A DNA stretch of 34,375 nt from Cytophagaceae bacterium (GTDB taxonomy: Bacteria; Bacteroidota; Bacteroidia; Cytophagales; Spirosomataceae). The notes beneath the pieces are model-generated. The model had not been told where the DNA came from. It saw only the letters and a list, made by a program, of their open reading frames with translations, and did not search any database. The translations under genes and the position numbers were made by a program. Below are positions 25,479 to 34,095 of the stretch, piece by piece. Location of the stretch: the NCBI GenBank assembly GCA_947450365.1, contig CANFVE010000032.1, positions 1 through 34,375 on the forward strand. Direction: 5' to 3'. Position 1 is the first letter of the stretch; each line of letters starts with the position of its first letter.

Positions 25479-26480
25479 ATGATTCGGTCTATTCTAACTT
25501 TTCTGCCTTCTTTGCTCTATCAGGGAATTACCTCCTTTCGGAATTTTCTATTTGATCGAGGCATATTGACATCGACATCCTTCGATCGTACTTTTCTCAT
25601 TTCAGTCGGAAATCTCGCCGTGGGGGGTACTGGAAAAAGTCCCTTGGTGGCTTACATGATCCAACATTGGCCTTGGAAATCCGAAATAGGCATTTTAAGT
25701 CGGGGATATGGACGAAAAAGCAAAGGCTTTCGTTGGGTTCAGGAACATGCAAAGGCGACGGAAGTAGGGGATGAGCCCTTAGCTTATAAAAAAATGTTTG
25801 GCAAAATTCCGGTGGCCGTTTGTGAGAAAAGGGTAATAGGTATTCAGCGAATGATTGACGAATTACCTTTTTTGGATACGGTTTTATTGGACGATGCCTT
25901 TCAGCATCGGGCCATTGGCCGACACATCAATCTCCTATGTACCACCTACCAAAATCCCTTCTTTCAAGATTATGTCATGCCTATGGGCCGCTTACGAGAA
26001 TCGCGTGCTGGCGTAAAACGGGCCGATGCGATCATCGTGAACCGTTGTCCCGAGCAGATCGATCGCAGCTTGTTCAACTCATGGAATCTCCCCGTTTTTT
26101 ATACAGCCTTGACCTATGGGTCGCCGGTGGGTCAACAAGAAGCTCAAAAATGGCATGCCATTGCTGGTATAGCGGACCCCATTCCTTTTATAGATCACCT
26201 TCAATCCACTGGTGAAATACTAAGTGAACGGATCTTTCCAGATCATCATGCATTTACGGAAAACGAAATTGCAGACTTGGAAAGATTAGCCCAAAATCTG
26301 ACGGAGGGTCAGGGCATTATCACAACGCACAAGGACTTTGTTCGTTTGGAACAGTTTTTCCCACAGGCGCCTATGTTGAAACGTCATTTGGCCTATTTGC
26401 CTATGGGAATTCGCTTTGTCGATGGAGATAAAGCTTTTTGGAGCTTTTTGGCTACGTTAATGAAAAGGGAAATTGCATAA
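25479..26480 (+). CDS. lpxK: Tetraacyldisaccharide 4'-kinase LpxK
   Basis: LpxK phosphorylates the 4' position of the lipid A disaccharide precursor at the inner face of the inner membrane, which shows that the organism makes lipopolysaccharide or a related lipid A. The 333-residue protein has normal length. It starts with a hydrophobic N-terminal helix (SILTFLPSLLYQGITSF), then Walker A GNLAVGGTGKSP (44-55), an ILSRGYGRKSKGF stretch, and the family motif LLDDAFQHR. The frame is open from 25437, but I start at ATG 25479: the upstream residues are not family-like and overlap menC. The porin gene follows after 19 bases. Confidence 0.95.
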   Translation: MIRSILTFLPSLLYQGITSFRNFLFDRGILTSTSFDRTFLISVGNLAVGGTGKSPLVAYMIQHWPWKSEIGILSRGYGRKSKGFRWVQEHAKATEVGDEPLAYKKMFGKIPVAVCEKRVIGIQRMIDELPFLDTVLLDDAFQHRAIGRHINLLCTTYQNPFFQDYVMPMGRLRESRAGVKRADAIIVNRCPEQIDRSLFNSWNLPVFYTALTYGSPVGQQEAQKWHAIAGIADPIPFIDHLQSTGEILSERIFPDHHAFTENEIADLERLAQNLTEGQGIITTHKDFVRLEQFFPQAPMLKRHLAYLPMGIRFVDGDKAFWSFLATLMKREIA

Positions 26481-26487
26481 ATTAGCC

Positions 26488-26495
26488 TACCTTTG
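26488..26495 (+). promoter_or_regulatory. -7 promoter box for the porin gene
   Basis: TACCTTTG is a perfect TAnnTTTG that ends 4 bases before the GTG at 26500. It rules out the TTG at 26473 as the start and predicts a nearly leaderless transcript. Confidence 0.5.
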
Positions 26496-26499
26496 TGCC

Positions 26500-28479
26500 G
26501 TGAAAAATCGGATTCTACACTTTCTTTTTTTCTTGCTTTGCCCGGTGGCTTTGTTATTCGGACAATTTCCTACGGGTCAAAATCCTATGGATCCGAATCA
26601 ATCTACCCCCAACGGTGGTTTTCCAGATCCCAAAACCTCTAAAAGCACTCCCACATCAACAGCGAGAAGCGGCCGCGCTGCCTTAGATGATTCCACCAAA
26701 CAGATTTATGGGCCGAATACGATGCATTATTTTTTAGAAAGTGATGTGCTCAATAGTCGGATCATCCAGCGCCGAATCGATACTTCGTTGCATCTTTTTC
26801 AGCGGCATTTATTTCAGGAACGATCATCCTTCCTGACGGCCAATTTAGGGAATGACGGAACGGCCGTTCGCCATATTTTTGTCCAATCACCTACAAGTCT
26901 CGGAACTCAATTGGGCTATCAGGCGTACATGCCCTATGCCTTTGATGCCGATCAGATCCGATATTACGATACAAAATCGCCCTTTTCAGATGTGGAATAC
27001 AGTTTAGGCGGGGGAGGTCAAACGCGTTTAAATTTCTCCTTAGCCCGGAATGTGGATTCGCTTTGGAATGTAGGAATCGAATTACAACGCATGCTCGCCG
27101 ATAAAGTCATCACCGATGCAGCATTTAAAAAAGGGGATCAAAGTTTATTGGGCCAATGGGGCCTTTTGTTGCACAGCAATTACCGCTCAAAAAATAAGCG
27201 GTATCGGATTTTAGGGCATATCAATTATTTCGACCAAGGAAGTAATGACCAAGGAGGCATCAAATTAACAGCCAATCAAACCGAAGCGGCTGCTTTAAAT
27301 TACTTAGATAATTCAGCAATTTTAACGAATTCAACGAGCCAATCGAACGATAAATTTTTAAAATTTCACATGTACCATGAATTTATTGGTTTTAAAGGCT
27401 TGCAATTTTTCCAACGTCTCGACGTCGAAAATCGCACCGTCAAATACCGCGATTTAGATTTTACCACCTCCCTCGCAGATGGCTTTTACCCAAAAACCTA
27501 TATCAATTACATACAAGCGCCGAGTACGCCGGACTCGATGTACAATGAGAACCGCTGGCAATCCTACAGTCATCAAACCGGAATCAAAGGAGTATTTCGT
27601 CAGTTCACCTATCGAACGCATTTAAAACAACGCTATTGGACGGTGTATAATCCCATGAATGCAAGTTCCTTAAATCGTTTCGAGAATTATGTGGGTCTTT
27701 GGCTGCACCAATCCTTCTCTGAAAAAACAGATTTCACCGCCGAAGGGGAATATTTACTAGGTTCCGATTATGCCCTAAAAGCACAATTTGTTTCGCCTTG
27801 GTTTTACGTAAAATTCCAGCGCACGTCTTCGAGTCCGAGCATTGCGCAAAATTGGGTTCACAATATTTCCTACCGATGGAAAAATGATTTCGCCAATATC
27901 CAGTTTGACGCCCTCGAAGGAGGCATCGACATCAGCAGTAAATCACTTTATTTTAAACCGAGTGTGATGATTCAACGGATTGGGAATTGGATTTACTATG
28001 ATACCAAAGCAAATGTCCAACAAAGCAATGAGGCCATCGGCGTCTTCCGCACCAGCATCGATGTGGGTGGAAACCTTGGAAAATTAGCCTGGTACACCCG
28101 CGTGCATGCTAATACGCAAACCGGACCCGATATTATCCGCATGCCGAATCTTGCCGCCGATGCTAACGTAGCCTTGAATTTGCAATACAAAAAACTATTA
28201 TACGTGCAGGCAGGGTTTGATTTTCAATATCAATCAGCCTATTACGGGGATGCTTATATGCCGGTGTTCCAACAATACCATTTGCAAAACACCTATCAAT
28301 TACCCGCCTTTGTTCAAACGGATGCCTATGTGACCCTTCGAATCAACCGGGTTCGCTTGTTTTTCAAAATGGCCAATGTAACCCAAGGCCTGATCGGAAC
28401 CAACCATTATACCGCTTATTTACATCCGGCCATGGGACGTGTCTTTGGTTATGGGGTTAAATGGCTTTTGTTTGATTAA
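26500..28479 (+). CDS. Putative outer-membrane porin (Porin_10 type)
   Basis: This 659-residue outer-membrane beta-barrel protein belongs to the putative porin group widespread in Bacteroidota. The GTG start gives MKNRILHFLFFLLCPVALLFGQ, a good signal peptide. A low-complexity Pro/Asn/Ser/Thr stretch follows (QNPMDPNQSTPNGGFPDPK and on). The conserved entry region is TKQIYGPNTMHYFLE then DTSLHLFQRHLFQ and FLTANLGNDGTAVRHIF; alternating aromatic strands fill the rest, and the chain ends GRVFGYGVKWLLFD with a terminal acidic residue after the last strand. What it passes is not known. lpxK lies just upstream, but the porin has its own promoter box. Confidence 0.85.
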   Translation: MKNRILHFLFFLLCPVALLFGQFPTGQNPMDPNQSTPNGGFPDPKTSKSTPTSTARSGRAALDDSTKQIYGPNTMHYFLESDVLNSRIIQRRIDTSLHLFQRHLFQERSSFLTANLGNDGTAVRHIFVQSPTSLGTQLGYQAYMPYAFDADQIRYYDTKSPFSDVEYSLGGGGQTRLNFSLARNVDSLWNVGIELQRMLADKVITDAAFKKGDQSLLGQWGLLLHSNYRSKNKRYRILGHINYFDQGSNDQGGIKLTANQTEAAALNYLDNSAILTNSTSQSNDKFLKFHMYHEFIGFKGLQFFQRLDVENRTVKYRDLDFTTSLADGFYPKTYINYIQAPSTPDSMYNENRWQSYSHQTGIKGVFRQFTYRTHLKQRYWTVYNPMNASSLNRFENYVGLWLHQSFSEKTDFTAEGEYLLGSDYALKAQFVSPWFYVKFQRTSSSPSIAQNWVHNISYRWKNDFANIQFDALEGGIDISSKSLYFKPSVMIQRIGNWIYYDTKANVQQSNEAIGVFRTSIDVGGNLGKLAWYTRVHANTQTGPDIIRMPNLAADANVALNLQYKKLLYVQAGFDFQYQSAYYGDAYMPVFQQYHLQNTYQLPAFVQTDAYVTLRINRVRLFFKMANVTQGLIGTNHYTAYLHPAMGRVFGYGVKWLLFD

Positions 28480-28518
28480 AAAATTGGTAATTCTTCCCAA
28501 GAAATAGCGATAATTTGA

Positions 28519-28526
28519 TAAGTTTG
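28519..28526 (+). promoter_or_regulatory. -7 promoter box for the Tat/GMC gene pair
   Basis: TAAGTTTG is a perfect TAnnTTTG that ends 23 bases before the ATG at 28550. No convincing -33 is at the usual spacing. Confidence 0.5.
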
Positions 28527-28549
28527 TAGCTTGTATAAACCTATTCATT

Positions 28550-29059
28550 ATGTCCAATATTTCACGCAGACAATGGGTCAAAGGCATGGCTTTAGCGAGC
28601 CTTGGAACCCTTGCTTTTCATTCGAATGCGCATGCGAATCCGATCGCCCTGGCGCTCAGTGAAGAACAAACCTTACACCTCCTCATGGGAACCATTATTC
28701 CGGAATCGTCGATTCCCGGGGCGAATAGTTTAGGCGTGCCTGCTTTTGTCCGGACGATGTTGCAAGATTGTTATGAAAAAACCGCGCAAGACCAAATAAA
28801 AACGGTTTTAGGGAATGTCCCTACTTGGTTCCAAGAAGGATTCAAAAAATCCATGGATCAAGCTACAGAAGCCGAAAAAGAGCAATTTATATTTCAAATG
28901 GAAAAAGGGAAATTTGGCGATGTGGCCACCAAAAGTATCTCCACGCTGAAGGCTTTAACTATTCAAGGCTATATGTCGACCGAATATGTGATGACGGAGC
29001 ATTTGCATTATCAAATGGCCCCTGGTTTTTGGAATCCATGTGTACCCGTTAAAAAATAA
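28550..29059 (+). CDS. Gluconate 2-dehydrogenase subunit 3-like protein, Tat-exported
   Basis: This 169-residue small subunit accompanies a flavin dehydrogenase. The N-terminus carries a twin-arginine signal SRRQWVKGMALASLG (Arg6, Arg7) with an Ala-x-Ala site near residues 28 to 30 (AHA). The mature part matches the subunit 3 pattern: LSEEQTLHLLMGTIIPESSIPGAN, LGVPAFVRTML, then helices, and GYMSTEYVMTEHLHYQMAPGFWNPC at the end. It lies 5 bases before the GMC oxidoreductase gene, which has no signal of its own and so should be carried through the Tat pore as a folded complex. Start at 28550 agrees with the Tat motif. Confidence 0.88.
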   Translation: MSNISRRQWVKGMALASLGTLAFHSNAHANPIALALSEEQTLHLLMGTIIPESSIPGANSLGVPAFVRTMLQDCYEKTAQDQIKTVLGNVPTWFQEGFKKSMDQATEAEKEQFIFQMEKGKFGDVATKSISTLKALTIQGYMSTEYVMTEHLHYQMAPGFWNPCVPVKK

Positions 29060-29064
29060 GCGCG

Positions 29065-30774
29065 ATGAATATAGCAAAACACGCAGAAAAAAGAACTTAT
29101 GGCGCGATCGTGATTGGTTCAGGCGTTGCAGGAGGTTGGGCCGCCAAAGAATTTTGTGACAAAGGCATTAAAACCTTGGTTCTCGAACGTGGTAGGAAAG
29201 TGATGCACAATGAGGATTATCCCACCACCCTGATGAACCCGTGGGAATTTCCACATCGAGGCCGATTGACCAATGAAGAAATTGCCGAAAACCCAGTTGT
29301 CAGTAAATGCTATGCCTTCCGGGAAGATGCCAAACAATTTTTTGTCAAGGATAAAGAACATCCCTACATTCAAGATAAACCCTTCGATTGGATTCGTGGC
29401 TATCAAGTAGGAGGTAAATCACTTCTTTGGGCCCGACAAACCCAACGCTGGTCGAAATACGATTTCGAAGGTCCCGCGCGCGATGGATTTGCAGTGCCTT
29501 GGCCAATTTCTTACGATGATATAGCTCCGTGGTATTCGCATGTAGAATATTTTGCTGGGATTTCCGGAAATAAAGATGGCTTGGATTCCTTGCCGGACGG
29601 GGATTTTCTCCCGGCTTTTGAATTAAACTGTGTCGAAAAACATTTCCAAAAGGAATTAAAACGGATGTATCAGGATCGCCATGTGATTATAGCGAGATGC
29701 GCACATTTGTCGGAACCGAGGGAGATACATTACCAACAAGGTCGCGGCCGCTGTTTAAGTCGGAATTTATGCCAACGAGGTTGTCCATACGGCGGTTATT
29801 TTAGTTCCAACTCCTCCACACTTCCTTGGGCCGCCAAAACGGGTAATTTGACCCTACGTCCTGATTCCGTTGTCGAATCTATCATTTATGATGAAAAGAA
29901 ACAAAAGGCGATCGGAGTGCGCGTCGTAGATGCGAATACCAAAGAAATGATTGAATACTATGCCAAAGTCATTTTTGTCACCGCGGCAGCGATTAATACA
30001 AATCTCCTTTTGTTAAATTCTACCTCACATCGTTTTCCGAACGGCTTGGGAAATGACTCGGGTGTATTAGGAAAATATGTTGCCTTTCATAATTACCGTG
30101 CTTCTATTTCCGCGGAATATGAGGGCTATCTGGATACGAAAACGGAAGGGAGTCGACCCACGTCTGGCTATATCCCACGTTTCCGGAATGTATACAAACA
30201 GGAGACAAACTTCTTACGCGGATATGCGGCGGGTATGAGTGCGGGTCGGGGTAATTCTTCTGACCGTTCAGGTTTAGGCGAATCGTTGAAAAATTCTTTG
30301 TTGAATCCTAAAATCAACCAAAACTGGTACGCCGGTTCTCACATGATGGGCGAAACGATTCCGAAAGAAACGAATCGTGTTTGGTTGGACGACAAACAAA
30401 AGGATACTTGGGGAATGCCCTTATTGCACATGTCGGTCGGATATGACGATAATGATGATAAAATGGTGAAAGATTTCATTGAGCAATTCACTGAGATGTA
30501 TACGAAGGCAGGGTTTACGAATATACGTAGTCGGGATACGAAACAACCTGCCGGCTTGGATATTCACGAAATGGGCGGTTGTCGCATGGGCAGTGACCCG
30601 AAAAGCTCAATGCTTAATAAGTGGAATCAAATGCATGCGGTGAAAAACGTATTTGTGACCGATGGCGCAAGTATGACGTCTACATCAACCCAAAATCCTT
30701 CCTTGACCTATATGGCCTTAACCGCCCGTGCGGTGGATTATGCTGTGAAGGAAATGAAAAAGGGGAATTTGTAG
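29065..30774 (+). CDS. GMC-family FAD-dependent oxidoreductase (sugar/polyol dehydrogenase type)
   Basis: This flavoprotein of 569 residues oxidises an alcohol group of an unknown substrate, probably a sugar, glycoside or polyol, in the periplasm with the small subunit upstream. The FAD-binding start is VIGSGVAGGWAAKEF with LVLERG after it; GGKSLLWARQTQRW is the second flavin motif. The C-terminal GMC domain has candidate catalytic His501 (HEMGGCRMG) and Asn544 (STQNPSLTYMALTARA). A CX5CX3C motif (Cys230, Cys236, Cys240, followed by PYGGYFSSNS) resembles the cysteine set thought to hold a [3Fe-4S] cluster in FAD-dependent glucose dehydrogenases. No cytochrome c subunit gene follows. Alternatives include a glucoside 3-dehydrogenase or a gluconate dehydrogenase. 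Confidence 0.88.
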   Translation: MNIAKHAEKRTYGAIVIGSGVAGGWAAKEFCDKGIKTLVLERGRKVMHNEDYPTTLMNPWEFPHRGRLTNEEIAENPVVSKCYAFREDAKQFFVKDKEHPYIQDKPFDWIRGYQVGGKSLLWARQTQRWSKYDFEGPARDGFAVPWPISYDDIAPWYSHVEYFAGISGNKDGLDSLPDGDFLPAFELNCVEKHFQKELKRMYQDRHVIIARCAHLSEPREIHYQQGRGRCLSRNLCQRGCPYGGYFSSNSSTLPWAAKTGNLTLRPDSVVESIIYDEKKQKAIGVRVVDANTKEMIEYYAKVIFVTAAAINTNLLLLNSTSHRFPNGLGNDSGVLGKYVAFHNYRASISAEYEGYLDTKTEGSRPTSGYIPRFRNVYKQETNFLRGYAAGMSAGRGNSSDRSGLGESLKNSLLNPKINQNWYAGSHMMGETIPKETNRVWLDDKQKDTWGMPLLHMSVGYDDNDDKMVKDFIEQFTEMYTKAGFTNIRSRDTKQPAGLDIHEMGGCRMGSDPKSSMLNKWNQMHAVKNVFVTDGASMTSTSTQNPSLTYMALTARAVDYAVKEMKKGNL

Positions 30775-30851
30775 GATTTTCATCCATGGAAAAGTCATGT
30801 GCTGATAAGTATGGGCTATATTGTTGAACGATACGAAATAAATAAGGCTGC

Positions 30852-33752
30852 ATGCAGACGTTTTTAGGGAAGACCGCTGCGCATATTTGGGCGCAGCATC
30901 CGGTGGAGGATTTGAAAGATGTGGCGGTGGTGATGCCTTCCCAGCGAGGAGTCCTGTACCTAAAAAAGGAATTAGCCTTGCAGGGTGATCGACCTTTTTT
31001 ATCCCCTGCATTTTTTACGATTGAGGAATTTGCGATCCAAATGACCCAATCGAAAATGATCGACCCCATTTCACTGCTTTTTGAAGCCTATCATTGTTTT
31101 AAAGAAGTGGATTCTAAGGTGGATTTTGATCGATTCATTTCCTGGGGTCAAATGATGCTGAAGGATTTCGATACGCTCGACATGTATTTGGTCGATCCGT
31201 TCCAACTTTTCTCCTTTCTCTCCGAAGCCAAATCCCTCGAACGCTGGGGCGAAGAATATGGAGAACCTAATCCCGAGAAATTTAAAACCCCACATACTGT
31301 ATCCTATTTTAAACTATACGACCACCTTTTAGAAGTCTATGGAAGACTCCGTTCGCGCCTGGAAACCTTAGGTTTGGTGTATCGAGGTTTGGCCTATAGG
31401 CACTTGCATGATCAATTGATTCAGGATCAACCTTTACCGAAAAACTTTAAGAAAATCTATTTCGTTGGATTTAATGCCCTTTCCAAAGGCGAAGAATCCA
31501 TCATTCGTTTATTGCTTAAACAAGGTTTGGCACAAACCCTTTGGGATGCGGATAGCTATTACGTCAAAAATCCCTTTCACCGCGCGGGCAATTGGCTTCG
31601 TAGCTATGCGGATACTAGTTCCCCGCAATACTTGTCGAACGGTCCATTCCAATGGATGGGACAAGATCTTTTGACCGATCAAAAAACCGTTAAAGTGTTA
31701 GGCCTTGCGAATCCAAGTGCCCAGGTGTTTGTCGCCATGGACATCATTCGGAAATGGCAGGAAGAATATGGTCCAGGGGAACAAGTGGCTCTTGTCTTAG
31801 GGGATGAGGCTTTATTAGACCAAGTGCTATTGTACATCGGGGAATTTAAAGATCGCCTGAACATCACAATGGGCTTTTCCATTAAAAAGTCTTGGGCTTT
31901 TTCATTGATTCAGCTCTGGTGGGAACTTGGTAAGCAGGAACCGCAAGGTCGTTATTCGGTGGGGGTATTCCAACAAGCCATTTCCCATCCCTTGATCCAT
32001 CGATTCCTAAATAGAAAGAACTATGAAATCGGCCATTTGATCCAAGCGAATGATATCTACGTCCCAACGAGTCGCATAGAGACCGCGAAATCACATGTAC
32101 CTGTATTGAATGATTTGTTTTGCTCACATTCAGATGCTTTGATTTCTATTCTTGGGAATTTAGCTTCCCTATTAGAAGGTTTATTGAAATCCATTCCAGA
32201 GGAAGACTGGGATGAAGAAGCGCAGGCGATGAGTCAAGCAGTTTCGGTTGTCAATACGCTGATTATATCTTTAGAGGGACAAGATGAATTATCGTGGAAA
32301 AGCGGAAAGATGGTGTTGACCCAATTATTGCAGCAACAAAAACTGACCTTCGAAGGTAAGGACATTCGCACATTGCATGTGATGGGTTTATTAGAAACAC
32401 GAACGCTCGATTTTGACCGAGTGATTGTGCTGTCCATGAATGAAGGGAGTTTGCCGGGAACGAGGAAACGGGAAAGTTTGATTCCTGTGGACATTGCGAA
32501 CATGAGTGCTTTTGAATTACCTACCTTCACCCAGGCTGATGCGGTGGCCTCATATCATATTCATCGTTTGTTCCAAAGACCGCGTGAGATCGTCATGTGT
32601 TATGTCCAACCGTCAGAAAAATCGAGCGTGAAGGAGATGAGTCGGTTTATTCGCCAACTGAAATACGAATGGACGAAAAAGAATCCAAATATCCATTGGC
32701 ATGAACCTAATCTGTCTTTTGTTCCCACCGAGGGTTTCGATCGCCCCGATTATTCCATGCTTGCCAAAAGCCCCGAGATGCTCGAAGAGATTAAATCGAG
32801 TTTGATAAATTATGGCATATCTGCCTCAGGGCTTTCGATGTTTAATTCCTGTACCTTGCAGTATTATTATAATCAAATCAAACGCTTGCGAAAGGAAAAA
32901 GATCAAGAGGAGGACATGGGGGCGGATGTGTTTGGTACGTGGGTGCATAAGGTGTTGGAATTAGTGGACAAGGAGGTATTGGCCGACCATGCGGGGGATT
33001 ATGATGAGGCGGCTTTGCGGGAGCGAATTCCGGCGAGGCTGGATTATTTCTTGGAAACAGCGATGGCTGACATTCAAAAACGTGAAGGGAATTTTGAAAT
33101 TGAAAAGGGTTTTAATTATGTGTTGAAGGAAGTGGCGAAAACGTTGTTGGAAACGTATTACCAACAAGACGCCTGGTCCAAGCATGCGCGACTGCTTGCC
33201 GTGGAGATTTCATTGCCTACTCATATAAATGTGTTGATTGGGGAAGAAAACCTGCAGGTTAAGGTCAGTGGTCGGATCGACCGGTTAGACTATGTGGGTT
33301 CGACCCTCCGGATTTTGGATTATAAAACGGGCAAAGTGGAGGCGAAGGATGTGGTTCCGAGTGAATTGGGCTTACGAAATGATGTGTTGGAAGGAGATTT
33401 GAAAACGAAATTGCTGCAATTATGGATGTATAAATATTTACTCGCCAAAGAATTACAAAAACCCATCGGTTCCCGAAATGAAAATATACCCAATTTTTTG
33501 TTGGACGAGGTGGAGATCGAACCTGGAATTATTTCTTTCCGAAATTTACCTGCTGGGATTTTAACGGATCAGGCGACGGGCTTATGGTTCTCTGAAGGAC
33601 AGGATTGGACTGGATTTATCGCCGAATCGGAAGCCATTTTAGGCGAATGGGTGCGCAAGATTTTAGATCCAGAAACGGTATTTGAGAAAACGAAGGATGT
33701 GAAGGCGTGCCAGTTTTGTGATTTTAAACGGATTTGCCAACGGGAAATTTAG
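30852..33752 (+). CDS. AddB-like PD-(D/E)XK nuclease protein
   Basis: This 966-residue protein resembles the AddB side of the AddAB (RecBCD-like) double-strand-break resection complex. The N-terminal two-thirds look like a degenerate helicase fold (VAVVMPSQRGVLYLKKEL, ALVLGDEALLDQVL, TLHVMGLLETRTLDFDRVIVLSMNEGSLPG), but no Walker A motif is visible, so this part is probably structural. The C-terminal nuclease domain has GRIDRLD (Asp810) and ILDYKTGK (Asp823, Lys825), the PD-(D/E)XK residues. Cys667 (FNSCTLQYYY) and Cys953, Cys956, Cys962 (CQFCDFKRIC) fit the four-cysteine [4Fe-4S] cluster of AddB and Cas4 nucleases. AddA is not next to it. Start ATG 30852 is followed by a sensible N-terminus. 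Confidence 0.88.
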   Translation: MQTFLGKTAAHIWAQHPVEDLKDVAVVMPSQRGVLYLKKELALQGDRPFLSPAFFTIEEFAIQMTQSKMIDPISLLFEAYHCFKEVDSKVDFDRFISWGQMMLKDFDTLDMYLVDPFQLFSFLSEAKSLERWGEEYGEPNPEKFKTPHTVSYFKLYDHLLEVYGRLRSRLETLGLVYRGLAYRHLHDQLIQDQPLPKNFKKIYFVGFNALSKGEESIIRLLLKQGLAQTLWDADSYYVKNPFHRAGNWLRSYADTSSPQYLSNGPFQWMGQDLLTDQKTVKVLGLANPSAQVFVAMDIIRKWQEEYGPGEQVALVLGDEALLDQVLLYIGEFKDRLNITMGFSIKKSWAFSLIQLWWELGKQEPQGRYSVGVFQQAISHPLIHRFLNRKNYEIGHLIQANDIYVPTSRIETAKSHVPVLNDLFCSHSDALISILGNLASLLEGLLKSIPEEDWDEEAQAMSQAVSVVNTLIISLEGQDELSWKSGKMVLTQLLQQQKLTFEGKDIRTLHVMGLLETRTLDFDRVIVLSMNEGSLPGTRKRESLIPVDIANMSAFELPTFTQADAVASYHIHRLFQRPREIVMCYVQPSEKSSVKEMSRFIRQLKYEWTKKNPNIHWHEPNLSFVPTEGFDRPDYSMLAKSPEMLEEIKSSLINYGISASGLSMFNSCTLQYYYNQIKRLRKEKDQEEDMGADVFGTWVHKVLELVDKEVLADHAGDYDEAALRERIPARLDYFLETAMADIQKREGNFEIEKGFNYVLKEVAKTLLETYYQQDAWSKHARLLAVEISLPTHINVLIGEENLQVKVSGRIDRLDYVGSTLRILDYKTGKVEAKDVVPSELGLRNDVLEGDLKTKLLQLWMYKYLLAKELQKPIGSRNENIPNFLLDEVEIEPGIISFRNLPAGILTDQATGLWFSEGQDWTGFIAESEAILGEWVRKILDPETVFEKTKDVKACQFCDFKRICQREI

Positions 33753-33784
33753 CCTTCGCATTTTCATGCCTCATCCAAAAGCCG

Positions 33785-33792
33785 TACTTTTG
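33785..33792 (+). promoter_or_regulatory. -7 promoter box for the SCP2/mnmE unit
   Basis: TACTTTTG is a perfect TAnnTTTG that ends 18 bases before the ATG at 33811. It supports this start over upstream in-frame ATGs at 33718 and 33769. Confidence 0.5.
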
Positions 33793-33810
33793 AATTTAAA
33801 TTTTATAGAC

Positions 33811-34095
33811 ATGACATTTCAAGAAATCAACGACAAAATTACAGCCCTAGCCGCGCAAAAAGGCGGTCAAGGCGTTTCCTTTAAATTTGCATTCCCGTCG
33901 GGCATCATCGTGGTGACGGGCGACGGAAAAGTCCTGAATGAAAATGCCGATGCGGATTGCACGATTGCGACTTCCGAAGAGGTATTTACCCAATTGTTAC
34001 AAGGCGATTTAAATCCCATGATGGCTGTCATGACAGGCAAAGTGAAGATCTCTGGGGATATGACCGTGGCCATGAAACTACAAAATCTGCTTTAG
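33811..34095 (+). CDS. SCP2 sterol-binding domain protein
   Basis: This small 94-residue cytosolic protein consists of a single SCP2 fold, a lipid-binding tunnel domain. Recognisable parts are MTFQEINDKITALAAQKGG, FKFAFPSGIIVVTGDGKVLNENADADCTIATSEEVF, then TQLLQGDLNPMMAVMTGKVKISGDMTVAMKLQNLL, the classic SCP2 end where the GDMxxAMKL motif follows a GKVKISGD strand. Its ligand in bacteria is not known, and roles in fatty-acyl or quinone precursor handling are only inferred for the family. The frame is open from 33718, but the family start and the promoter box favour 33811. The stop overlaps the mnmE GTG by one base. Confidence 0.88.
   Translation: MTFQEINDKITALAAQKGGQGVSFKFAFPSGIIVVTGDGKVLNENADADCTIATSEEVFTQLLQGDLNPMMAVMTGKVKISGDMTVAMKLQNLL

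Noticed and set aside
26473..26499. Upstream TTG start for the porin gene
   Set aside because: It overlaps the lpxK stop and the -7 box, and adds residues before a complete signal peptide that begins at the GTG at 26500.
33718..33810. N-terminal extension of the SCP2 protein
   Set aside because: It lies within the AddB-like gene end and the promoter region; the family start MTFQEIND begins at 33811.
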